Source: Macrotis lagotis (Eukaryota > Chordata > Mammalia > Peramelemorphia > Peramelidae). Taken from it: a stretch of 64,000 bases of DNA. Both the position numbers and the translations under genes were made by a program. Below, piece by piece: positions 48,524-64,000 of this stretch. The notes under the pieces are model-generated. The model was not told where the DNA came from, made no database searches, and was given only the letters and a program-made list of their open reading frames with translations. Positions within the stretch are counted from its first letter, which is position 1, and every line of letters starts with the position of its first letter. The stretch lies in NCBI RefSeq assembly GCF_037893015.1, contig NC_133660.1, positions 284,391,578-284,455,577 of the forward strand. The letters are read 5' to 3'.

Positions 48524-51500
48524 GTATGTTCCAGATCCCAGAGTTTGAGCCCAGTGAGCAGGAAGACAACCCCAAAGAAGATGTGTTTGCCTGTGCCCCA
48601 GGGGAGCCCAGGGAGCTGGGCAAACACAACTCCACTGCCCCCAGCCTTGCCCCAATCAAACCAGGACACAGACCACCCGCTCCAGGAACCCACCACCATG
48701 AGGGTAGGTGCATGCTCCCCACCCTGAAGCCTGGCTTACCCTGAGCTGCTGTTCTTCTAACCTAAGAACCTCTATCACCCTCTTGGGATCAGAGGACCCA
48801 GAGCCGATAGGAGCTTCAGAATTTTGTAGATGGGAAACCCAAGGATCCAAGGTGGCAGTGATGAGTTGTCTAAGGTTGTCCAGGTAGTAAGTAGCAAAGA
48901 GCTCTCCAACAGCTCTAAGACCTTTGGGACACCTGAGGGAGAGGGGCTATTTTTCTCTCCATTTCACAGATGGGGAAACTGAGGTGCAGAATTGTTCCTC
49001 CAGTCAAGCACCCTCCTGTGCAGAAGGCAGGGTCAACTGTTCTTATCGGAGGATCTCTACCAAGCTCCTCTCCTGGCCTCCATCTCCCAGTTGAAATGCT
49101 GCCCAGTACAATTTCATTGATTCATATTTCAAAGAAACCCATTCCCTTAGTCTGCCTCTTTCCAGCCTCCAGCTCCTGAGTCTCCAGGGGCCTCAGCCTC
49201 TGAGGCACATTGGAAGGGAGGGATGGAGCCCAGGTCCAGCTGGCTGGAAAAAGCCACCCCCCCCCCCCCGAACTTGGGAAGCCCCTCCTTTAAGCTAGGA
49301 CAGTGGGACTGGAGGGTCCTTTGGTGATAGAAGTTCTGATTTGGAGCCCCAGGAGGGAGCCTGGCTCTTCAGAATTCCCTCCCCCACCCCCTGCTCTCTC
49401 TGCCCAGCTCCCCAAGCCTAGACCCAGGGTAGTCCTAGGACCCACATTCAAGGCCTGATGCTACTTATTAGACAAATAAATTCCCCTGTGGACCCTTGGG
49501 TTCTGTCAAAGAAGAGCCTTCTCCTGGATGACCTCCCCAGTTCTATTTCCATCTAAACCTGGGGTCCATCCCTTAGGTGGCTGTCACCCCCCCCCAGCTG
49601 TTGTTCACTCAACAAGCCTTCACTTTGAGGAGAGCCTGATTCCAAATAAGGGAGGTCACAGATACTCATTTGAGTCTAGGGGCCAGAGGATGTCAGCAAG
49701 AAAGGGAGACCCTGTTTTTCCCAGCCCCCAGCATTCTGGCTTGCTTGGGGAGCAAATAGCAAGCTCCCTTCTAATTACTTCATTTATACAAGTTTATCTG
49801 GTCAAAGTCCCACGGCATTGCCTCCAGAAGCTCTTCCTTACTGGGGCAGGTATGACCTAGGGACTGCAAGGATCAACACTTTAATCTTAGTGTCCAGAAG
49901 TGATTGGGTTTGCTGCCCACCAGCTCCTCCCTAACACTGCTTGGATGGGTCTCTCATCTGAGAGAAGGGCTTGCCCTCCGTGGTGGTTCTGCCAACCCCT
50001 TGGGCCCTGTCCAGGATCTTGCATTAGTCTGAGGGTCTAAGGATATCCCTTCTGGTTCCTTGAACTGTTCCCATCCCCTAGTCGCCTATAGTCTTCTCCA
50101 GGACTGGAAGTCTGGGAAAACAGAGAGTGAGGGGACAAGAGGAAAGGAAGAGGACGGGTGATCCCAGGGCCATCCCAGGGTTCTTTCTGGAGGCTCCCCA
50201 CCCTCTGTTGGCCTATAGCAGATCTCTTTCCATCTGTCTGGACTGCAAAATAACCACTGAAGGAAGGTTTTCTCATCCCATGTTACAGAGGAGGGGGAGT
50301 GATGAGGGCCAGGGCCACACAGTATCAAGAAGTGAAGTTAGAACTCAGGTCTTTTTTGGGTCATCCACCCTTCTCAGCCTCACTAAACAGATGGAGAATA
50401 GCCTTCTTGCCCATTCCCCTTGTCATTTGGAGTGACACCTCCCAGGGCCTCCCCTAGTCCTGCTGAGGTCCGGGGGCCCTTGAGGTTTCCACACACACCA
50501 AGAAGATAGGAGATAATGTTTTCTGTTGATCACCCCACCCACTGCCCAGCCAAGACCCTCCCTTCCTGCCAAATCAGCCTTTGGAAAAAACCCAGCAGCT
50601 CCCCAGACCTGTGTTAAGCTTCTGGGCAGTTCTGCTGATCCCCCCCCACACACACACTTTGGGCCTTAGTCTTCCAGGTCTTTGAGAAGTGGGGGGAACT
50701 ACCATGGAGAATTTGAGCCCTGGCATGACCCAGAGCCTAGAGCATAGCCCATGAATGGCAAAAGACCCAAGTTCAAATCCTGCCTCTATCACTTAACTGC
50801 TAGGACCTGAGGTCTCAGTTTCCTCCTTTGTAAAATGGTGTTGATAATAGAGTTAGGTCTTAAGGTCACTGAGTGAATCAAAGCTCTCAGTTCTGACTTT
50901 GGACATGTCATCTAACTGACCTAGACCTCAATTTTCACACCTGGAAAGGGAAACGTTAGCTCAGATGGCATCTGAGGGCTCTCCGGTCTAGTCCCATGGG
51001 CCTGGAAATGACAGCAAAATATAAATATGATAAATAGATTTGTAATAGGTTTAATAACAATATTATCTTTTTCTATATAAGATAATAAGATTTAGGAGAC
51101 TAGTAATATCTTTTGGGGTTTAGAGTCATTTCTATCCACCCTTCCGGAGAGTCATTTATTTAAATTTTTTTTATCATTTTATTGTAAAAAAATAATTGTT
51201 TTAAGAGAAGAGAAACAAATTTGGCAAATCCCAGTAACCTACCCAAACAAGTTTAGCATCCTCTGTGGCCTCCCACACTCTGGGTCCCCTGCCTCTGCCA
51301 AGGAGGGGAAAGCTATCTTCTCTCTCTTCCTTGGGCCAGCATTGCTTCATGTGGTTGTGTTATTTTGTGGGGGTTTTTCCAAGCCTTTCATAGGGCGTTC
51401 TCCTGGTTCTTATCACCAGTCTGTGTTCTCTGTATTTCTCGTCTTTGTCATTTCTCATGGTGGAGTCATATTCCATGTCATTCATGTATCACCACTGCTT

Positions 51501-52836
51501 GATCAATAGTCTGGAGAGAATTTGGTAGAGAGGAGGCCTTTCCTTTTGGGGGACGAGCTGAGCGGTGGAGTCCCGGGTCAAGGGCACAGACAGTCGAGTC
51601 CGTTATTTGCCTAATTCCCTGTTGCTCCTCAGAGTGGTTGTGTCTGTTCCCAGTCCACCCGCTTCCACCCCTGCCCCTTCCCCTCTGACCTTTTTGCCCG
51701 TTCTTATTCTTTGAGGAAGCGTCTCCTGCCGCTGGAGAGATCTGGATTCTAAGGAGACGTCACGGCTGTCGCAGACCAGTCAGTGCCCCAGGAGCCCCCC
51801 ATTAGGCTTTGTGGCTGTCTGGGGCAGGGGATGTGGGCAGCAGTAGCTTCCCGATCTCAGGAGGCCTTTACAGGCCCCAAATTACTGAGCTGCTGTGCCC
51901 GGCTCCAAAGAGCTCTCTCCTATCCTGTCGGTAGTCCCGGTTAGCGACGAGAGTGGCTCGGCATCACTGAAAATAGTTGTGCCTTTGGCATCCCCCGAGA
52001 GGACCCTCTGGTGGGCCCAGTGTACAGAATTGCCCGTGGGTGCCCCACATGTGTTACGGGGCCCGAGTGGACTCCGCGGGGCCCGGGGCTGGCTTCGGGA
52101 GGGGGTGCGCCCTGCGTGGGTGCTCGAGGCCCCTCGTGCCCTCGGAGGCGCCCACCCTAGGGGTGGCGAGGCTGACCCCGCCCCTCCCCCCGTGGGAGTA
52201 GTGCGCCCCGACCCTGGAGCAGGAGCGGCCTGTGCACTGGGGGGAGCTGATGAAGTTTGGAAGGAACGAATGAATGAAGGAACGAGCGGCTGAATGAATG
52301 GAGGAATGCATGCGGGAGGAACGAAGGCGTGACCTCTGCGGCTCCCTCGGCAGGCGCTGGGGACCGGCGGCCCCGGCTGATCTCCTACCCCCCGCTGCGC
52401 GAGGGGCCCGGGGAGGCGCGCCCTGAAGCGGAGGCCGAGGCCGCGCGGCCCGAGGGGGAGGAGGAGCGCGGCCTGTTCCGGGGCCGCTCCAGCTCGGCGC
52501 CCCCCATCCTCTGGGCCGCGCGCCGCTACGGCAGCGAGCTGCGCCGGATGAGCGACGAGTTCGATTGCACCTTCAAGGTAGGGCCGCGGGGGGCTCGGGG
52601 CCGCCGGAAGCGAGCGGAAAGGGACGGTGCCGGAAGTGGGGTGGAGGCGGGACGAGTGCTCGGGAGAGCCAATCGCTCTAAGCCTTTCCTCTCGTCCCCG
52701 CCCTCTGCAGGGTCTTCCCCGCCCGAAGAGCGCCAGCACTGCGAGCCAGATGCGCCGGAGCCACGGCTGGACCCGCACCTTCCAGTCTTGGTTCGGGCGG
52801 AATTTAGGGAAAGGGAGCGCCGGTCCTTCCCACTGA
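48520..52836 (+). CDS. BAD: BCL2-associated agonist of cell death
   Basis: BH3-only protein that binds BCL-XL and BCL-2 at mitochondria to promote apoptosis. It is held in the cytosol by 14-3-3 when phosphorylated. Exons 48520-48703, 52354-52577 and 52711-52836 give 177 aa from MSMFQIPEF, or 175 from the second Met that matches the human start. The conserved N-terminus is [13 protein letters not shown]. The BH3 is [19 protein letters not shown] (about 113-131), with Leu124 and Asp129 intact. The three regulatory serines are kept: S72 in RPRLISYPP (human S75 site), S109 in RGRSSSAPP (S99) and S128 in RRMSDEF (S118). The C-terminus [17 protein letters not shown] through TFQSW matches human. The middle part is poorly conserved. 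A small uORF overlaps the start. Confidence 0.96.
50750..50975 (+). repeat. MIR-like SINE relics in BAD intron 2
   Basis: aagttcaaatcctgcctcta, cagtttcctcctttgtaaaa and a further gacatgtcatctaactgacc block. Confidence 0.6.
51130..51510 (-). mobile_element. Possible antisense LINE relic in BAD intron 2
   Basis: Phrases such as ttctcatggtggagtcatat and catgtcattcatgtatcacc resemble antisense L1 3' regions. Heavily decayed. Confidence 0.35.
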
Positions 52837-53233
52837 GCCCCACCCCTCCCCTTGTTTCCAAGCACCCCAACCCTGAAGTCGTTTGGCGGCCATGTTGGAC
52901 GGGGGCGGAAGTGCTCCGCTCCTCCTCCCGGGGACCGGAAGCCATCGCAGAAGTTCAGGGAATCAGAGAGCCTGGCGTGACGGGAGTCTTACGTGAGCCA
53001 CGTGAATGATCTGGGGAGCCCGGGCAGCGGCTCAACGCGACCGCAGGCGGGCCTCTTCCGCCCGAAACTAACATGGCCGGCGGAAGCGGCCTGCCACGAG
53101 ACAGCCAGGGCCGCCCCTACTAGCCGGCTTGCGGGCGGGGCCGCGCCTGCGCCTCGCTCCGAGCCCAAGTTAACCATTTCCCCCCCCCAGAGGGCTGCCC
53201 TGGCCCGGCTCGGCTTCTCTGCGTGAGCGCGTC

Positions 53234-53239
53234 AATAAA
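53234..53239 (+). terminator. BAD: BAD poly(A) signal
   Basis: AATAAA about 400 bp after the BAD stop codon, followed by a TG-rich stretch (ttgttgtggtgcgtcc). Confidence 0.8.
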
Positions 53240-53479
53240 GTCGGGGTCATTTGTTGTGGTGCGTCCTGCTTCTCTTCTCCCGGGCCCGGGCCATGCTCCT
53301 GCCCGGCCTGGGCACGATGCACCAACTTGCCCCTACGTCTAGGCCCTTTCTAGGGCAGGAAGGAGCCGGCGGCCCAATGCCCAGCCGTACCCTATAGAGA
53401 AGCAAACCGTGGGCCCGAGAACCCAGACCCGTGTCTCCTTGGGCCCCTTGGGGGGCGCCAGTGTCCCCAACCCCTGGCC

Positions 53480-53720
53480 ATGGAGTGAGGAAGTTTCTGA
53501 GTTCAGAGGCGGGCTCGGCCACCCCCTGGCTCCGTGTTCCTGGGTAAGCCACTTAATCGTATCTGCCTCCGTGTCCTCACCTGGCAATGAGCTGGAGAGG
53601 GAACCGGCAAACCCCTCCAGTGTCTCCGTCAAGAAAACCCCAAGTGGGTCAGCAAGAGGCCAGGGCTGGATGGCTTTGAACGAAGCCTATGGAGAAAGGC
53701 AAAACCAAGTTAATTCCTGA
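53480..53720 (+). repeat. MAR-like SINE relic
   Basis: gggtaagccacttaatcgta, cctggcaatgagctggagag and caagaaaaccccaagtgggt blocks. Confidence 0.65.
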
Positions 53721-55480
53721 TCCGTTAAGAGCGTGGAACTAGATGCTGTCGGGGTCCCTTCCAGGGACCCCCATGGTTCTTCTCTGGGCCGCACATTATT
53801 TTGTCAAATGAGGGAGTGAGAGGAGATGGTTTCCAAGTCTTGAAAGATAGCTTGGTTTGGGGGGAGGAGAGTGGGGGGGGGTGACTGGAGAGGCCAGGAA
53901 GGGCTGTTGCCCGCAGAGAAGGTAAATGGGTGATGGGAAGCTTTGAAAGTCAGGAAAACCAAGCTGGATTTGACATTGAAAAGAAAGCTTTTTGAGCTAG
54001 CTGGGACAGAAGCGCTCACTTTGTCCAGCCTCAGTTCACAAGTAGCCAAGCTGAGATTATCCAGTCCAAAATTCTGACACGAGCAAACCATGTGAGATGG
54101 GTATAAGGTGAGGTCAGCGAGGTGGGGGGCCAGGGCCAGGCAGCTGGCTCAAACCGCCACAGGGAGTGGCTCCATCTGGCCAACCGACTGACCCAAATGA
54201 CCACCAAGGAGCTGGGGCTGGGACTCCTTGGCAAAGTTGTTGCTTCTTTGTAATCTCCTGTGCCTCCCTTCCTCCCCACCCCATCTCCTGTTTGCTCCAG
54301 ACTTTGGCAAAAAGAGAGAGAGTGCAGGCCATTGGCAGGAGATAAGGAACTGCCTTCCTCTCCCAGCTCAGGCATTTGAGTCCTAATGGATAGGAAGGCA
54401 AGAGGGGGAGTAGGGAGTGTTTAAGTCAGCAGCCTGAGCCAGGACCTGTGGAAACAGGTCAGCTGAGAATCACAGAGCGGAGGAGACTAGAAATCCTATC
54501 ACGGAAAAGCTGGACCAGACCTGGGAACAAAGTGTCAGAACAGGGAGGCCTGAGAGCATGGAAGGGTCCTTAGAACCTGAAATGTCAGCCTGGGAGGGAT
54601 CTTGGTGGAATAGCAGGGTCAGGCAAAAGAATCCAACCCCCTCTCTTTACAATAAGGGAAAACAAGCCCAAAGCAGAGAATGATTCACTTGGGAATCCAC
54701 AGTCCTAAAGCCTGGGTTTGCATCCACGTGGACTCACTTCAAAGCCAACTGCCGAGTCCAGTGGACCCAGCCGCCTCCCCTTGGGCCAGTCTCTCCGTGG
54801 CCTTTTCCTCGGTCTCCCGGGGCTGGCCAGAGCGCTTTTCCTGCCGCCTAGGCCCCAGCTGGGCTGCAAGCGCACAGCCATGCTGGGAGGCACGTGCTTG
54901 GGGGAGAGCTTTACAGCTTGACACACCTTAAATAGAAAGCACACTCCAGAAATAGCTGCCCCAGGGACCCTACCCAGCCGTGCGGCTCTCCCCAGGGCTC
55001 AGCCCTCCAGCAAACTGACAGCAGAGTAGAGCAGGCAGCTCCCCCTATACCTGCAGCCCTCAGCCTAGGAGCTTTTGATAGCTGGGCCAGGGCAGGGCAG
55101 GGAGGACCAATGGGGAGCACCAACAAGAGCCAAGCACCTCAATTCAGAACACTGGGTTCTGCTTTCCTCTTTCTTTCCCAGCATATAAAACGAGGAGGTT
55201 GCACTAGGCTTAGTGGGTTCTAAAACAAGGGCCCCTAGGCTGGGTCCCCGTGATTTTGTTATAACCAAAGATAGGGCAATTGGCCCAGGTAGGGTAGGGG
55301 ACCACGTTGGAATGGTGAATATGAGAAATCCAGGAAGAAGCGAAGGAAATATTGGAATGGGAAGAGAGCAAAAAGGATTGTGCTCATGCAAAACTCCAAC
55401 CCAAATGAGTCCAACATGCAGGTCAAGGTTAGAACCAGGCTCCCAAGTTAAAAGGCACATCCCTCCTTACTGTTAAAATG
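53721..55480. other. BAD-PLCB3 intergenic spacer
   Basis: No gene or RNA recognised. Open frames here show no similarity I know. Confidence 0.4.
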
Positions 55481-55484
55481 TAAT

Positions 55485-56510
55485 GACCATCTGTGTGCTG
55501 GTGATTCTCACATTTCTTTTCTACCCCAAACTGCTGCCCTATCATCTCCATCTGCCTTTTTGATGTCTAAATTAGATGCACAGGAGATATACTTAACATG
55601 TCCAAGATAAGACTCATCCCCTCCCCCAGCTTCCCTATAACTGCACCATGTCATCAGCCTCACCACCCGGGGGTCATCCTGGACCCCTTACACCCTCCCA
55701 GCCCAAACCCAAGCAGAAGTCAAGGACTGCCCACTTCTTTGTGGCTTCTCTGGTCGAGTTCGCCTTTGCAGCTTCTCTGCTACAAGTCTTGGGAGATTTC
55801 ACCTTTGGACTCGCTTGTCCTTTGCCTTTGAAGCTTCTCCTGCAGATTGCACTTCCGCAGCTTCTCTCCCAGCTTTCACCTCTGCCATTTCTCACCATTT
55901 CACCTCAAACACTCTCTTTTCACCCCAGACAGCCCCCTCTCAGCTCCAGACCCTCATCACCTCACATCAAGTCTCTCTCCTCCAGTGCCTCCTCCATTCA
56001 GCTCCCAAAGTGATTCTCCTGAAAGGAAGGTCTGACCATGTCACTCCCCTCTTCCATAAACTCCAGAGGCTCCCTATCTCCTCCAGGAACAAGCAAGAAG
56101 TCAACTTCCAAAGCCCTTCATCTCCTGGTCCCTTCAACCCTTCCAGTCTCACTTTCCAACCTTCCACACCTCACTTTCCAACACAGTGACACCCGCCCCC
56201 TGGATATTCCATGAACAGGACCCCCATCTGGGCATGCTCTCTGCCTGCCTCCCATTTCTGTAAGATTCCCCCTCCCTTGCTGACTACTGACCTCCTTGGC
56301 TTCTTTAAGACTCAACTAAAACCCCTCCTACAGAAAAACTTCCCCCATGCTTAATGCCAGTGCTTTCTCCCTTTTAATTATTTCCTTTTTTGACCCAGTC
56401 TATAGCTTGTTTACACTGCCTGTGGCCGCCCCCATTAAACAGTGAGTTCCCAGAGAAGAGAAGAGGACCTTTGTTTCCCTGGAACAACCCTAATTCCAAG
56501 GCACAGGTTT
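55485..56510 (+). mobile_element. L2 LINE relic (3' third)
   Basis: Reads in order as an L2: gatgtctaaattagatgcac, acttaacatgtccaagataa, gggggtcatcctggacccct, tctgaccatgtcactcccct, ggctccctatctcctccagg, then cattaaacagtgagttccca and a terminus near 56,510. Ancient. Coding frame lost. Confidence 0.85.
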
Positions 56511-56949
56511 ATTGATTGATTTGGGCGGAGGATGAGGATGGAATCTGGGCAGAGGATGTTTGCTGGACAACACACCCAGGGATTTGGGTGAGCAGGCTCC
56601 CTAAGGCCCTTAACTGTCTCTCCAGAACACTTCATCCCAGTGGAGATCTGGTCCACATAGGCCCCAGGCTGGAAGAATCCTGTGCCTCAGGGGCCCCCAC
56701 CCACCCTGGAGCTGGTTTGTAGGAATGCAGCCCTGCCTGTGCCTGGGGACCAGGCCTGGAAGGAGGGGCTGGAGTGTGTACAAGGCAGGACTGTGCCTGG
56801 GGACCTCTAGGACTTCTACACTGGACAGAAATTTTATGCTAAGGCTGCATGCCAAGGGGACAGACACTTCAGCCATCCACCCTTTATTCTGGAGGGGAGG
56901 TCAGTCAGATCCCCACCCTCACCAGATCCCCTAGAAACCAAGCTCAAAG

Positions 56950-57113
56950 GAGTAGCTAGGTGGTGCAGTGGATAGAGCACCGGTCCTGGAATCAGGAGGA
57001 CCTGGGTTCAAATCGGCCCTCAGACCCTTAATAATGACCTAGCTGTGTGGCCTTGGGAAAGTCACTTCACCCCCACTGCCTTGCAAAAAATAAATAAAAT
57101 TAAAAAAAAAAAG
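56950..57113 (+). repeat. tRNA-derived SINE just downstream of PLCB3
   Basis: Full body ggagtagctaggtggtgcag to ccttgcaaaaaataaataaa, with A-tail. Flanks agaaaccaagctcaa and gaaaccaagctcaa are its target duplication. Confidence 0.92.
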
Positions 57114-57150
57114 AAACCAAGCTCAAGTGGTAGAGGCCTTAGAATCCACT

Positions 57151-57156
57151 TTTATT
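57151..57156 (-). terminator. PLCB3: PLCB3 poly(A) signal
   Basis: AATAAA on the minus strand, about 550 bp after the PLCB3 stop. Confidence 0.7.
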
Positions 57157-57703
57157 AACATAGAAGCAAAAACAAGCAGAAGGTGAGAGACAGGAATGGA
57201 CACTTCTGATGCCCAAAGCTGGAGTGGACAATACCCCCCAGCCCCATCCTCACGGCCCTCCCAAACACAAAGGCCTCATGGACCCAGAGAGCACATGGAG
57301 AGGACACTCCCAACCCCAGGCTACCCTCCCCCCATCTTGGAATCTCAAGGAAATTATGATGTGGGGGCATCCCTGCCTCTGGAGTGTGGGCATCCTGCCA
57401 AGGGGGAGGGGCAGTCCCATTTCAGTCCCTTCTCTCGCCACCCACAATGGCCAACCCTTCGCCCTGGGTATCAGCTCTAGGGAGGGGGCTGGGACTAAAA
57501 GGGACACAACCAACAGTTGAACACCAACAGACAAAGAGAGACAGACAGACACGCATGACTGGAGAGGGTGATGGAGGAGGGTTAGTAGGGGTTTCTTGCC
57601 CTCCTGAATTTAAAAAAATAAAAAGATTTAAAAAAAAATAAAAAGTTTTAAAAACAAGTTTAGTGTCTTCCCTTTCTGTTCTCACCCCCCACCCATTCTG
57701 GGT

Positions 57704-64000
<6,297 letters not shown>

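Overview
The window is mammalian nuclear DNA and almost certainly marsupial. Repeats show this: about 25 copies of a tRNA-derived SINE of the marsupial SINE1/WSINE type (a ggcggctaggtgg head, and a tail reading ccttgggcaagccacttaacccc, then ccttgcaaaa), young L1 3' ends of marsupial type, older L2 and MIR-like relics, and decayed retroviral LTRs. Which marsupial cannot be told without a search. The G+C-rich, intron-bearing genes match the human 11q13.1 block in the same order and relative orientations, seen here in reverse.

Layout: 1-5,000 is repeat-rich flank holding a processed PPDPF pseudogene fused to an L1 3' end. 5,003-8,100 PRDX5 (minus). 10,010-11,330 TRMT112 (plus). 11,330-16,075 ESRRA (minus). 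16,700-17,733 CATSPERZ (minus). 18,575-22,898 KCNK4 (minus). 25,589-28,560 GPR137 (minus), with its CpG island to about 29,600. 29,700-45,860 is a 16-kb gene-free block of SINEs, L1, LTR fossils and inverted duplications. 45,900-53,240 BAD (plus). 53,300-57,100 is an intergenic stretch with a MAR-like SINE and an L2 relic. 57,151-64,000 is the 3' half of PLCB3 (minus), cut off by the window end.

Coding exons were assembled by hand from splice sites, phase and recalled human proteins. All seven complete genes give full open frames of near-human length (PRDX5 206 aa, TRMT112 126, ESRRA 425, CATSPERZ 201, KCNK4 390, GPR137 397, BAD 175-177). The genes do not form one pathway. They cover peroxide removal, tRNA/rRNA/eRF1 methylation, orphan nuclear-receptor control of energy metabolism, a sperm calcium-channel subunit, a mechanosensitive K2P channel, a lysosomal membrane protein, a BH3-only death factor and a Gq effector lipase.

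I found no new gene system. The points most worth a second look are: the PPDPF-L1 chimeric retrocopy inside one target-site duplication; a 760-bp inverted duplication, one copy of which sits inside an L1; a SINE that appears to carry transduced 3' sequence; a nuclear-receptor half-site cluster upstream of ESRRA; an upstream ORF overlapping the BAD start; a changed ESRRA start region; and the transposon-filled gap between GPR137 and BAD.
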